Below, piece after piece: positions 52,450 to 62,600 of a stretch of DNA of 64,000 nt. A program made the position numbers and the translations under genes. Each line of letters begins with the position of its first letter. Position 1 is the first letter of the stretch. Source of the DNA: CBFFRJ01 sp051486985 (GTDB lineage Bacteria > Pseudomonadota > Gammaproteobacteria > Enterobacterales > Enterobacteriaceae); the NCBI RefSeq assembly GCF_051486985.1, contig NZ_JAHVDV010000007.1, forward strand, positions 62,001-126,000, read 5' to 3'. Under the pieces are notes generated by a model. The model ran no database searches. It saw only the letters and a list, made by a program, of their open reading frames with translations, and was not told where the DNA came from.

Positions 52450-53417
52450 TTACCTTTGAGCGTTTTTATCAGCAAATTGCCGTCAGCCCGCTATCACACT
52501 GGCTGGAAACCCTGCCGGCACAAATTGCCAGCTGGCAGCGTGAATCGGTGCACGGGCAAGTCAAGCAGTGGACCAGCGCGATAAACTATCTGCCTGAGCG
52601 AAAACCGCACCACCTCGATCTGCTTAATGGTGTCATTGCATCAAGTGAAGCGCCATTAAGTGCCGGTGAACTGACCCGCATTGAAACTCATCTGCGCAAT
52701 CTGATGCCGTGGCGTAAAGGCCCTTTCTCTCTTTACGGGCTGCAGATCAACACTGAGTGGCGCTCTGACTGGAAATGGGATCGCGTTTTACCTCATCTTT
52801 CCGATCTGCGTGGCCGCACAATCCTCGATGTGGGGTGCGGGAGCGGTTATCACCTGTGGCGCATGATCGGGGCCGGGGCAAAATTCGCCGTGGGTATCGA
52901 CCCGACACCGCTGTTCCTGCATCAGTTCGAAGCGGTGCGTAAGCTGTTAGGTGACGATCGCCGCGCCCATCTGTTGCCGCTGGGCATTGAGCAGCTTCCT
53001 GCCCTGAATGCTTTCGATACCGTCTTCTCAATGGGCGTGCTCTACCATCGTCGATCTCCGCTGGAGCATCTCTGGCAGCTTAAAGATCAACTGGTGCAGG
53101 ACGGCGAGCTGGTGCTGGAGACGCTGGTGGTCGAGGGTGACGAGAATACCGTTCTGGTACCAGGCGATCGCTATGCGCAAATGCGCAACGTCTATTTCAT
53201 TCCCTCCGCCGCCGCGTTGAAGAACTGGCTGGAAAAGTGCGGTTTTGTTGATGTGCGTATAGTTGACGTCTGCACAACGACGGTCGAAGAGCAGCGCCGT
53301 ACCGACTGGATGATCACCGAATCGCTGGCCGAATTCCTTGACCCCAACGACAGCAGCAAAACCATAGAGGGCTACCCCGCCCCGGTTCGCGCCGTGCTGA
53401 TTGCCAGAAAGCCCTAA
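52446..53417 (+). CDS. cmoB: CmoB, tRNA U34 carboxymethyltransferase
   Basis: A 323-residue enzyme that transfers the carboxymethyl group from carboxy-SAM to 5-hydroxyuridine at position 34 of tRNAs, giving cmo5U. SAM-type motif ILDVGCGSGYHLWRM near residue 120. In K-12 torZ and torY follow; here repeats and then cutC follow. Confidence 0.96.
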   Translation: MITFERFYQQIAVSPLSHWLETLPAQIASWQRESVHGQVKQWTSAINYLPERKPHHLDLLNGVIASSEAPLSAGELTRIETHLRNLMPWRKGPFSLYGLQINTEWRSDWKWDRVLPHLSDLRGRTILDVGCGSGYHLWRMIGAGAKFAVGIDPTPLFLHQFEAVRKLLGDDRRAHLLPLGIEQLPALNAFDTVFSMGVLYHRRSPLEHLWQLKDQLVQDGELVLETLVVEGDENTVLVPGDRYAQMRNVYFIPSAAALKNWLEKCGFVDVRIVDVCTTTVEEQRRTDWMITESLAEFLDPNDSSKTIEGYPAPVRAVLIARKP

Positions 53418-53446
53418 TCTCTGTTCAAACCAGCAGCAGAGGCATT

Positions 53447-53780
53447 GCAGCAACGCAGCGAGTTCCCGGGAGTTTAGACCGGGGCGAGCGAGGAGAGCGA
53501 ACGCCGCTGCGGGCCGGAAGATGCAGGGGAAGCCTTCTCCACAATAGTCCGGTTTGCAGCAACGCAGCGAGCACCCTGAAGTTTACAGAAGTAAATGACC
53601 GGGGCGAGCGAGGAGAGCGAACGCCGCTGCGGGCCGGAATATGCAGGGGAAGCCTTCTCCACAATAGTCCGGTTTGCAGCAAGGCAGCAACGCAGCGAGG
53701 ACCCGGGAGTTTACATAAGTAAATGACCGGGGCGAGCGAGGAGAGCGAACGCCGCTGCGGGCCGGAATATGCAGGAGAAG
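53447..53780 (+). repeat. Three tandem ERIC-like elements
   Basis: Three head-to-tail copies begin at 53447, 53556 and 53676 (109, 120 and about 105 bases). The unit contains CCCGGGAGTTTACATAAG, AAATGACCGGGGCGAGCG and GAACGCCGCTGCGGGCC. This closely follows the ERIC consensus (core TTACATAAGTAAGTGACTGG, GGGTGAGCG). Copy 1 lacks about 14 bases in the middle; copy 3 is cut short at its 3' end. They lie between the convergent genes cmoB and cutC. Confidence 0.85.
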
Positions 53781-53783
53781 GAC

Positions 53784-53813
53784 AAAAAAAGACCCCTGTT
53801 GAAATTGCAGGGG
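53784..53813 (-). terminator. Terminator of cutC
   Basis: On the minus strand CCCCTG-CAATTTCAA-CAGGGG followed by TCTTTTTTT is a strong intrinsic terminator. It directly abuts the last ERIC-like copy. Confidence 0.9.
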
Positions 53814-53865
53814 CCTGGTACAAATAAGCATCATATTGGGCGACATGATGCTGCGGTAAAATCGG
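53784..53865 (-). ncRNA. micL: Candidate MicL-S small RNA in the cutC 3' region
   Basis: In E. coli the SigmaE-dependent RNA MicL starts inside cutC and is processed to an 80-nt form ending at the cutC terminator, where it silences lpp. The same place here is a short 3' region with a hairpin (GCATCAT...ATGATGC, about 53830-53853) followed by a strong terminator. The call rests on position and structure only; I did not confirm the lpp-pairing segment or the promoter. Confidence 0.45.
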
Positions 53866-54609
53866 TTACTTCGCGTGACGGGCTATTTTTGCCTTCATCG
53901 CCGCGACGGCGTCGCCATCCACCCGGTAACGGGAGTACTCATCCGCTGTGGGGTCTGCCGACATCGATAATCCTGGGTTGCGATAACGCATAGGGGACGG
54001 TGTTAGTTGCCCCGCCGAGCTGTGTAGCTCCCGGATGCCGGCAGTCAGGAAGCAATCCAGATTGCTTTCTCTTACTCCTGCACCCGCTATTATTATTGGA
54101 ACACCTGAACGGCCATTTAGTTCCGTAATTAATGAAATACCTTTTTCGGCACCAGACTGCTGACCCGATGTCAGAATGCGTGCCACACCCAAATGGCCCA
54201 GAATATCAGCGGTTTGATAAGGGTCAGCACACATATCGAAAGCACGATGAAATGTCACTTTCATTCCCTGTGCGGCATGCATAATCTGCTGCATCCGGGT
54301 CACATCGACGTTGCCCTCTTCGTCCAGTACCCCCGTGACCAGCCCTGGAAAGCCCAGTTCACGCATGACCTGAATATCTTCCAGCATGACGGCAAACTCT
54401 TCGGCGTCGTAACAAAAATCGCCACCGCGTGGGCGCACGATAGGATGTACCGGAATGGTCACCGTCTGGCGAACCCGTTTAAGCACCCCGAGTGACGGCG
54501 TCAACCCGCCCTCCTTTGGTGCCGCGCACAATTCGATACGGTCGGCCCCATGACGCTGTGCCGTTAATGCGCAGGCTGCGCTGTAACAACAGATCTCCAG
54601 TAACGTCAT
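53866..54609 (-). CDS. cutC: CutC family protein
   Basis: A 247-residue TIM-barrel protein of the CutC family (NGADRIELCAAPKEGGLTPS type N-terminus; PVHPIVRPRGGDFCY). Once linked to copper tolerance; in E. coli that effect is now attributed to the MicL RNA made from its 3' end, so the protein's own role is unclear. Full length and downstream of yecM by 11 bases. Confidence 0.94.
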   Translation of the reverse strand: MTLLEICCYSAACALTAQRHGADRIELCAAPKEGGLTPSLGVLKRVRQTVTIPVHPIVRPRGGDFCYDAEEFAVMLEDIQVMRELGFPGLVTGVLDEEGNVDVTRMQQIMHAAQGMKVTFHRAFDMCADPYQTADILGHLGVARILTSGQQSGAEKGISLITELNGRSGVPIIIAGAGVRESNLDCFLTAGIRELHSSAGQLTPSPMRYRNPGLSMSADPTADEYSRYRVDGDAVAAMKAKIARHAK

Positions 54610-54620
54610 TTTTCCTCCTT

Positions 54621-55187
54621 TCAGGCTTCCTGCTCGCTGGCTACAATGGCCTCAATGCTCCAGGGGTGAAACTTCACCGTCACTTTACCGTCTGTCACCG
54701 CCAGAGTGGGATTAGGCAGACGCTCGCGCTCTCCCCTGGGTGAGCTGGTTTTCACAAAAATGCCCGCCTGACGCAATCCCTCATCGGACAGCAGCGCCAG
54801 CGCGCGAGCGTTGAGCGTTTGCGGATCGCCCGGTAGTACAATCTCAATGTGCTCCCACCCCTCATGCGGGTAGCGCTTTTCCCCCGGCCACGGCAGTTCA
54901 ACCACGCTAAAACGCCAGTGGGCAACACAAACGGGCTCGCGCAATCTGAACAAACAGATAGGGCGACCATTAATCAGGGTTTCAGATAGCAGTTCACCAC
55001 ACTGCTCAAGACCGCGACGCCAGCGTTCAGCCGTGGCGTTCTGGTGGCAGCGTAACGAGATGTGGTCAGCCTCAAGCGGTGCAATGTCCAGCCCAAGGCG
55101 TGTTATTAGTTGGGAAAAGTCAGCGCTAAATCGTGGCAGGTCTGCGCAAATGTCCTTCAGTTCTTCGAGTGTCTGCCAGGTGGCCAT
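54621..55187 (-). CDS. yecM: YecM, putative metal-dependent protein (VOC-like fold)
   Basis: A 188-residue protein matching E. coli YecM in length. Histidine and glutamate residues in DHISLRCHQNATAERW and GWEHIEIVLPGD could bind a metal as in the vicinal-oxygen-chelate fold. Substrate is unknown. ATG 55187 (MATWQTLEELKD) was chosen for family agreement; the frame is open for 49 more codons. Divergent from argS. Confidence 0.92.
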   Translation of the reverse strand: MATWQTLEELKDICADLPRFSADFSQLITRLGLDIAPLEADHISLRCHQNATAERWRRGLEQCGELLSETLINGRPICLFRLREPVCVAHWRFSVVELPWPGEKRYPHEGWEHIEIVLPGDPQTLNARALALLSDEGLRQAGIFVKTSSPRGERERLPNPTLAVTDGKVTVKFHPWSIEAIVASEQEA

Positions 55188-55385
55188 ATGTGATATCCGT
55201 GCGGTGAGTAAGGCGGCTAATCTACCCTGTTCTGCTCCACAGACCAACCGTGACACCCAATCATTAACCACTGCGGTTCCCCTGCTGACGACATGGGGCA
55301 ATTGCAGTATACTCCCGCCTTTCATAATCAACACCCGGACGCAGCCGCACTCGTGCGTGTTGTGTCGACAATGTAAGGTATCCCG

Positions 55386-57119
55386 GTGAATATTCAGACG
55401 CTTCTCTCAGAAAAAGTCAGTCAGGCGCTCATTGCCGCAGGCGCGGCAGCAGATTGTGAACCTCAGGTTCGTCAGTCAGCTAAAGTCCAGTTTGGCGACT
55501 ATCAGGCTAACGGCGTGATGGCGATTGCTAAAAAACTGGGTATGGCCCCCCGACAACTGGCAGAGCAGGTTCTGACCCATCTCGACCTCAACGGGATTGC
55601 CAGCAAGGTTGAGATAGCGGGCCCTGGTTTTATCAATATCTTCCTGGATCCCGCATTCCTTGCCGCGCACGTCAGCGAAGCGCTGAAGTCAGACCGTCTG
55701 GGCGTTGCAAAACCGCAGCCGCAAACCATTGTGATTGACTACTCTGCGCCAAATGTGGCCAAAGAGATGCACGTGGGCCACCTGCGTTCAACCATTATTG
55801 GTGATGCAGCCGTCCGTACTCAGGAGTTTCTTGGTCATAAAGTGATCCGTGCGAACCATGTGGGCGACTGGGGCACACAGTTCGGCATGCTCATCGCCTA
55901 CCTGGAAAAACAGCAGCAGGAAAACGCCGGTGAAATGGCGCTGGCGGACCTCGAAGGCTTCTACCGTGAAGCCAAAAAACATTACGACGAGGATGCCGAA
56001 TTCGCCGAACGCGCCCGTGGCTACGTAGTGAAATTGCAGGGCGGCGACGAATACTGCCGTCAGATGTGGCGCAAGCTGGTTGACATCACTATGGGTCAGA
56101 ACCAGATTGCCTATCAGCGTCTCAACGTGACCCTGACCCGTGACGATGTGATGGGTGAAAGCCTCTACAACCCGATGCTGCCCGGCATCGTGGCCGATTT
56201 AAAGGCCAAAGGACTTGCGGTGGAGAGCGAAGGCGCAACGGTGGTCTTCCTTGATGAATACCAGAACAAAGAAGGCGAACCTATGGGAGTCATCATCCAG
56301 AAGAAGGATGGCGGCTACCTTTACACCACCACGGATATCGCCTGTGCGAAATACCGTTACGAAACCCTGCATGCCGACCGTGTGCTCTATTACATCGACT
56401 CACGCCAGCACCAGCATCTGATGCAGGCCTGGACCATCGTGCGTAAAGCCGGTTACGTGCCGGAAAGCATTCCGCTGGAACACCATATGTTTGGCATGAT
56501 GCTCGGCAAGGACGGTAAACCTTTTAAAACCCGCGCTGGCGGTACCGTAAAACTGTCCGATCTGCTGGATGAAGCACTGGAACGCGCCCGTCGCCTGGTG
56601 GCAGAGAAGAACCCGGATATGCCTGCCGATGAGCTGGAAAAACTGGCGAACGCCGTGGGTATCGGTGCGGTGAAATATGCGGATCTATCCAAAAACCGTA
56701 CCACGGATTATGTGTTCGACTGGGACAATATGCTGGCATTCGAAGGCAACACCGCGCCTTATATGCAGTATGCCTACACCCGCGTGCTGTCCGTGTTCCG
56801 TAAGGCCGGAATCGAAGAGAGCGCCCTGCTCAACGCACCGGTAATGATTGCAGAAGATCGTGAAGCACAGCTGGCAGCCCGCCTGCTGCAGTTTGAAGAG
56901 ACGCTGAGCGTGGTTGCCCGCGAAGGGACACCACACGTGATGTGTGCCTACCTCTACGATCTGGCGGGCCTGTTCTCCGGCTTCTACGAGCACTGCCCGA
57001 TCCTCAGCGCCGAAAGCGAAGCGGTGCGTAACAGCCGTCTGAAACTGGCGCTGCTGACCGCGAAGACCCTGAAACTTGGGCTGGATACTCTGGGTATCGA
57101 AACCGTCGAACGCATGTAA
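55386..57119 (+). CDS. argS: ArgS, arginyl-tRNA synthetase
   Basis: A 577-residue class I synthetase. Motifs: the HIGH-type HVGHLRST near residue 130, the ArgS N-terminal additional domain (about 1-110), and a C-terminal DALR anticodon-binding domain. Starts at GTG 55386 as in E. coli. A good terminator follows. Confidence 0.98.
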   Translation: MNIQTLLSEKVSQALIAAGAAADCEPQVRQSAKVQFGDYQANGVMAIAKKLGMAPRQLAEQVLTHLDLNGIASKVEIAGPGFINIFLDPAFLAAHVSEALKSDRLGVAKPQPQTIVIDYSAPNVAKEMHVGHLRSTIIGDAAVRTQEFLGHKVIRANHVGDWGTQFGMLIAYLEKQQQENAGEMALADLEGFYREAKKHYDEDAEFAERARGYVVKLQGGDEYCRQMWRKLVDITMGQNQIAYQRLNVTLTRDDVMGESLYNPMLPGIVADLKAKGLAVESEGATVVFLDEYQNKEGEPMGVIIQKKDGGYLYTTTDIACAKYRYETLHADRVLYYIDSRQHQHLMQAWTIVRKAGYVPESIPLEHHMFGMMLGKDGKPFKTRAGGTVKLSDLLDEALERARRLVAEKNPDMPADELEKLANAVGIGAVKYADLSKNRTTDYVFDWDNMLAFEGNTAPYMQYAYTRVLSVFRKAGIEESALLNAPVMIAEDREAQLAARLLQFEETLSVVAREGTPHVMCAYLYDLAGLFSGFYEHCPILSAESEAVRNSRLKLALLTAKTLKLGLDTLGIETVERM

Positions 57120-57146
57120 CAGGTCTCTTTTACATTGAAAACCGAC

Positions 57147-57177
57147 AAGCCGTAGCGGGTGACGCTACGGCTTTTTT
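57147..57177 (+). terminator. Terminator of argS
   Basis: AAGCCGTAGCG-GGTGA-CGCTACGGCTTTTTTA is a strong stem-loop with a T tract, 28 bases after the argS stop. Confidence 0.94.
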
Positions 57178-57435
57178 ATTGCGCCTTTTGACCGGAAATC
57201 ATCCGTCTTTTCCCTGTACGCTTTTTAACCACCCTGCGCTTTACCTTCTGTCCCACACGCCCATATAGCCTGTTTTTGGCTAACTTTAAGAAATCCTACC
57301 AGTTTTAGGGGTATCCAGACTCGGAATGGTCCGAAGTTTTAGGACTATTCCCCCTTTCGTCGTAACGCAAATAACTAAACAATTTTACAAAAAATCACAT
57401 TAGATCCTTTTTACTTACACGGCACGGAATGACCG
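57178..57435 (+). promoter_or_regulatory. Promoter region of the two-partner secretion locus
   Basis: No gene. An inverted repeat GGAATGGTCC / GGACTATTCC lies at 57323-57351. The segment TAGGACTATTCCCC (57340-57353) matches the RcsAB box TAAGAATATTCCTA at 10 of 14 positions, and TAAGAAATCCTA (57287-57298) is a shortened version of the same. The last 70 bases are AT-rich, as expected for a promoter. Only a weak GGA precedes the cdiB ATG. Confidence 0.45.
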
Positions 57436-59115
57436 ATGACTCTAAGACGTAATCTCGCCTTCATAATTTCGGCGACAGCCCCTTTTTCTGTTGTTTACAG
57501 TGTTCATGCTGCCCCTCCTGAAGATCAGTTCATTATTCAGCAGCAGCGCCAGAGAGCGCTGGAACAACAAATTACGCCACCGACACCGGATGTCAGGTTA
57601 ACGGAACCCACTTCCAGCTTTGGCCGCATCCCCTTCCCCACTGAACGCCCGTGCTTCCCGATTAATCGCGTTGAGCTGAGCGGGCAGGATGCGCTGCCAC
57701 ACTGGTTACCGCTACAACGCCTTGCGGACCAGGCTCAGGGCCAGTGCCTGGGCGGGAAGGGAATCAATCTGTTGATGAGTACGCTGCAAAACAGACTGGT
57801 CGATCACGGGTGGATAACGACCCGTGTTCTGGCTCCGTCTCAGGATTTGAAAAGCGGAACGTTAAAACTGGCGATTGTGCCAGGCTACGTGCGCCAGGTG
57901 AAACTCACGCCTGAAAGCGATAACTATATCCAGCTTTACAGCGCCTTCCCTGCCCATGAGGGCAATCTGCTGGACTTACGCGACATCGAACAGGGGCTTG
58001 AAAACCTGCAGCGCCTGCCCACCGTCGATGCCAGTATGGAAATTCTTCCGGGTGATAAGCCGGGTGAAAGCGATATCGTTATCACCCGTAATCAGCGCAA
58101 AATGTGGCGTCTCGGGTTGTCGCTTGACGATTCTGGCACGGAAACCACCGGGCGCTATCAGGGCGGAGCGACCCTCTCGCTGGATAATCCCTTCTCACTG
58201 AGCGACCTGCTGTATGTCTCGGCCAGCCATGACCTGAATGACAGTGGCGGGAAAGGCAGCAAAAACGTTACCGCGCACTATTCGGTGCCGCTGGGTTACT
58301 GGATGTTTGGCATTACCGGCAGCGATTACGATTATCACCAGACGGTGGCCGGGCTGAACCAGGACTACCGTTATAGCGGCAAAAGCAAAAACCTTGATGT
58401 CCAGCTTAGCCGCGTGCTGCACCGCAGCGGCTCGCAGAAAACCACTTTCACTTACGATGTGCTGGCACGCGAAACCCGTAACTACATTGATGATACCGAA
58501 GTTGGTGTACAGCGCCGCCAGACAGCAGCCTGGCGTCTGGGGCTACAACATCGTCACTATATTGGCCAGGCTACGCTGGATGCTGGCGTCAGTTACCAGC
58601 GCGGGACCCGCTGGTTTGGCGCCCAGCCTGCGCCGGAAGAGTACACCGGTGATGCCACTGCGCTGAGCAAAATCCTTGTTCTCAACAGCCAGCTCGATCT
58701 GCCTTTCGACATCGCAAACCAGCACTTTCGCTACAACGTGCAGTATCAGCGGCAGGTCAGTAACACGCCGCTGACTCCACAGGATCAATTCGCCATTGGT
58801 AACCGCTGGACGGTACGTGGGTTCGATGGCGAACGCACGCTTAACGCCAGCCACGGCTGGTATGTACGTAACGATCTGGGCTGGAGCACACCGCTGCCTA
58901 ATCAGGAGTTGTATATCGGTGCTGATTACGGCGAAGTCGGCGGTTACAGCTCAGATTACCTGATTGGTAAACACCTGGCAGGCGGCGTCCTGGGCCTGCG
59001 TGGCAGCGCTTTTAATACCGCCTATGACCTGTTTGCTGGCACGCCTTTCTCGAAACCGGACGGTTTTCAAACCAGTTCCGTTACCCTGGGTTTCAACCTG
59101 AACTGGAGCTGGTAA
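57436..59115 (+). CDS. cdiB: TpsB/CdiB-type outer-membrane transporter
   Basis: A 559-residue protein of the ShlB/FhaC/HecB family that exports a large TpsA partner across the outer membrane. It has a signal peptide (about 1-26, ending VHA), a proline-rich linker, POTRA domains (about 70-215, with FPINRVELSGQDALP) and a 16-strand barrel with the family motif TVRGFDGE (about 467-474). The protein ends in an aromatic NLNWSW, as needed for barrel assembly. Its stop overlaps the next start by one base (TAATG). Confidence 0.92.
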   Translation: MTLRRNLAFIISATAPFSVVYSVHAAPPEDQFIIQQQRQRALEQQITPPTPDVRLTEPTSSFGRIPFPTERPCFPINRVELSGQDALPHWLPLQRLADQAQGQCLGGKGINLLMSTLQNRLVDHGWITTRVLAPSQDLKSGTLKLAIVPGYVRQVKLTPESDNYIQLYSAFPAHEGNLLDLRDIEQGLENLQRLPTVDASMEILPGDKPGESDIVITRNQRKMWRLGLSLDDSGTETTGRYQGGATLSLDNPFSLSDLLYVSASHDLNDSGGKGSKNVTAHYSVPLGYWMFGITGSDYDYHQTVAGLNQDYRYSGKSKNLDVQLSRVLHRSGSQKTTFTYDVLARETRNYIDDTEVGVQRRQTAAWRLGLQHRHYIGQATLDAGVSYQRGTRWFGAQPAPEEYTGDATALSKILVLNSQLDLPFDIANQHFRYNVQYQRQVSNTPLTPQDQFAIGNRWTVRGFDGERTLNASHGWYVRNDLGWSTPLPNQELYIGADYGEVGGYSSDYLIGKHLAGGVLGLRGSAFNTAYDLFAGTPFSKPDGFQTSSVTLGFNLNWSW

Positions 59116-59663
59116 TGCGCATTGGCGAGTACAACATCAAGGCTCCGCTGTTTCTCAGCGAAGAGGAGAACGAAGCCGAGGTGCTGGGGGCAAGCGTCTG
59201 GCTGTGGATGCACTCACCCATGCATCGCGATGCCCCGCTTCATGCGCTCCCCACACTGCTGTTACCGATTATTAAACGCCGTCAGTACGTGCTCGTTGCA
59301 CGGGACGCCGAACCTGTTTTCTTTCTCAGCTGGGCCTGGCTTGATGAGGAAGCGGAAAGCCGTTTCCTTACCCGTCCGTCGATTGAAATGCGTGAAGCGG
59401 ACTGGCAGAGCGGCGACCGTCTCTGGTTTTGTGACTGGATAGCGCCGTTTGGCGATACCGTCGCCATGCATAAGCTGATGCGTAATGACTTTTTCTCCGG
59501 GCACTGTGCCCGCGCACTCTATCACCGGGGTGCCGAGCGCGGTAAGCGCGTAGTGATGTTTCATGGCAACCAGATAAGCCGTGAAGACGCGCACGAGTGG
59601 CGGCGGAAACACCCGCTCACCGTCAACCTGCCGGAAGTGTTTAAAGGAATGAATGATGAATAA
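59115..59663 (+). CDS. cdiC: CdiC-like toxin-activating lysine acyltransferase (HlyC family)
   Basis: A 182-residue protein of the RTX toxin acyltransferase family. Candidate catalytic histidine is His37 in MHSPMHRDAP and the aspartate Asp107 in FCDWIAPFGD, the most conserved part of the family. HlyC enzymes move a fatty acid from acyl carrier protein to lysines of a toxin; here the likely target is the CdiA-type protein made next. It overlaps both neighbours, so the three genes are translated as a unit. Only some contact-inhibition loci carry this gene. Confidence 0.85.
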   Translation: MRIGEYNIKAPLFLSEEENEAEVLGASVWLWMHSPMHRDAPLHALPTLLLPIIKRRQYVLVARDAEPVFFLSWAWLDEEAESRFLTRPSIEMREADWQSGDRLWFCDWIAPFGDTVAMHKLMRNDFFSGHCARALYHRGAERGKRVVMFHGNQISREDAHEWRRKHPLTVNLPEVFKGMNDE

Positions 59664-62600
59664 GAACCTGTACCGTATCGTCTTTAACAAAGCGCGCGGC
59701 ATGCTTATGGTCGTGGCCGATATTGCCCGCTCTGGTCGTGCGGGTTCCGCACGCGCCTCCGGTATTGGCCATACCCATAGCCGTCTGGTATGTAAGCTCA
59801 GTGCCATGAGTCTGAGTTTGTGGCTGGCGATGGGGGTCATACAAACGGCGCAGGCCAATATTGTCGCGGATGTCAACGCCGCGAAAAATCAGCAGCCAAC
59901 CGTGCTACAAAGCGCTAACGGCACGCCGCAGGTCAATATTCAGACACCGTCAGGCGCAGGGGTTTCGCGCAATAATTACACCCAGTTTGATGTGAATCAG
60001 CAGGGGGTCATCCTCAATAACTCGCATAAAAATGTGCAAACCCAACTGGGCGGGATGGTTGCAGGTAACCCCTGGCTTGCTAAAGGCGAAGCGAAAGTCA
60101 TTCTGAACGAAGTCACTGCCCGCGATCCCAGCAAACTCAACGGTATGATTGAAGTGGCAGGCCAGAAAGCGCAGGTCGTCATTGCTAACCCGGCGGGGAT
60201 CACCTGTAACGGCTGCGGTTTTATTAACGCCAATCGCGCCACCCTGACCACCGGCCAGGCCCAGCTGAACAATGGCAATCTTACAGGCTATAACGTTGAA
60301 CGCGGCGAAGTGGTGGTTGAAGGTGCCGGGATGGACACCACCGGCGCCGACTATACCGATATCATCGCCCGCTCAGTAAAGGTCAATGCCGGATTATGGG
60401 CCAACGATCTTAAGGTCACCACAGGGCGTAACAGTGTTAACGCGGCCCATGATCAGGTCACCAAAGGTGCCGATGAGGCCAGTACACGGCCACAGCTGGC
60501 GGTGGATGTCTCCAGCCTTGGCGGCATGTACGCCGGCAAAATTCGTATGATCGGCACCGAAACGGGGGTGGGTGTGCGCAACGCAGGCGCAATGGGCGCG
60601 CAGGCGGGCAGCGTCACCCTCACCGCGGATGGTCGCATCGAAAACAGCGGGACCGTCCGTGGCAGTGAAGATGCCATCCTGCAAACGGCAGGCGAGTTTC
60701 GTAACAGTGGCATCGTGACGGCGGGAAATAACGTGCAGGCGCACGCGGCGACCCTCACCAGCGACAGTAACAGCGTGCTGGCAGCCGGGGTGGGAAATGA
60801 CGGAAAACTGGGTTCTGCGGGCGAACTGCAGCTATCCACCGACGGCCAGCTTAACGCGCATGGCCAGACGCTGGCGGGGGGAACGGTCGCCATTTCGGGT
60901 CAGGGCGTCGACCTGAGCGGCAGCCAGACGCAGGGCAAACGGATGTTACTGAACGCCAACAGCGGTGATCTCAGCACCCGACAGGCCCGTGTTAACGCCA
61001 GCGAACTCTCTGCCAGTACCGCCGGAACCGCCAGTAATGACGGGGGTAATCTCAGCGCTGATACACTCAACCTGAGCGCCCGGCATCTTTCTAACCAGAA
61101 AGGCACTATTGTCCAGAGCGGAAAAGGTACTCTGACGGTTGCGTTACCGGGAAAACTCGATAACCAGCAGGGACAGATTGCCAGCAATGGCGATCTGAAT
61201 GTCACCGCGCAAGCCCTCAATAACAATGGGGGACAACTGCTGGGCGTGGAGGGAAATACGCGTCTGAACACCGGCTCGCTGGACAACACCGCAGGCCTGA
61301 TTTCTGCGACCGGCGGTGACAACATCATTCAGAGTCGCGATGCGGTCAACAACACCGGTGGACGCATTGAGGCTGCCCGTACCCAGCGCCTTGAAGCTAC
61401 CGGGCTGAACAACCAGAACGGGGTCATTGTTGCCCGGGGTGCCAGCCTTGCGCTTCAAAACGGGGACTTTAACAACCAGTCAGGCTCCCTGCTCTCTCAG
61501 GGGACGCTCGACATTCAAAGCGGCGATCTCAATAACCAGAGCGGCTTTCTTGCCAGCAACGGTGCATTGACCTTCTCCGGCGGCGATGTGGATAACCGTC
61601 TCGGACAGTTTGGCACTGACGACACGCTGAATGCCCACTTCGGCACACTCACCAACCAGCAGGGCGCGCTGACAGCCGGCACCGGCATGACCTTAGACGG
61701 GGAGAGCCTGAACAACGATAACGGCGGCCTGATACACAGCGGNGGCGCGCTTGATGCCCGCGTCGCCACCCTTACCAACCAGCAGGGCGCGCTGAAAGCC
61801 GGCACGGGCATGACCTTAGACGGGGAGAGCCTGAACAACGATAACGGCGGCCTGATACAAAGCGGCGGCGCGCTCGATGCCCGCGTCGCCACCCTTACCA
61901 ACCAGCAGGGGGCGCTGAAAGCCAGCACGGGCATGACCTTACGCGGGGAGAGCCTGAACAACGATAGCGGTGGCCTGATACAAAGCGGCGGCGCGCTCGA
62001 TGCCCGCGTCGCCACCCTTACCAACCAGCAGGGNGCGCTGAAAGCCGGCACGGGCATGACCTTAGACGGGGAGAGCCTGAACAACGATGGCGGCGGCCTG
62101 ATACAAAGCGGCGGCGCGCTGGATGTCCGCGCACAACGTATCAGCAACCGCAACAGTGGTGACACGGGGGGCATCCTCTCTCTCGGCGAGACCTCCCTGA
62201 ATGCCGATGCACTGGATAACAGTAACGGCGTGGCCTACTCCGGCAATGCGATGACGCTGCGCGGGCAGACGCTTGATAACACCGCCGGGCAACTGGTGGC
62301 AAACGAAGGCCTTACGCTCAATCCGGCGTTGACGCTGAATAACCAGTCCGGGCTGATACAGGCTAAAGGGATCCAGGCCACCACCGGTGTACTGAACAAT
62401 GTCGATGGTACCCTGAACAGCCTGGGTGAGCTCAACCTTGCCGCCGACACGCTTGATAATCAGGCGGGAACCCTGGCGGCCACGGGAAATGCAGTCATTG
62501 CGGCCGCCCGACTAACTAACCGCGACGGCGGACGGGTGATCGGTGAAGGCCAGACAACCATTAAAACCGATAGCCTTGCCAACAATAATGGTCAGATCCA

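Noticed and set aside
53447..53780. Possible CRISPR array
   Set aside because: The repeats are over 100 bases, directly adjacent, without unique spacers, and no cas gene is near.
53425..53823. 132-codon minus-strand frame with internal repeats
   Set aside because: It is produced by the ERIC-like tandem array; one unit length is not a multiple of three, and there is no ribosome binding site or family.
59262..59876. 204-codon minus-strand frame opposite cdiC
   Set aside because: Antisense shadow; the plus-strand frames on both sides have clear family matches.
61515..62174. 219-codon minus-strand frame, Ser/Pro/Arg-rich and repetitive, opposite cdiA
   Set aside because: It is the antisense shadow of the repeated cdiA sequence; similar long minus-strand frames occur all along cdiA and none has a credible start region or known motifs.
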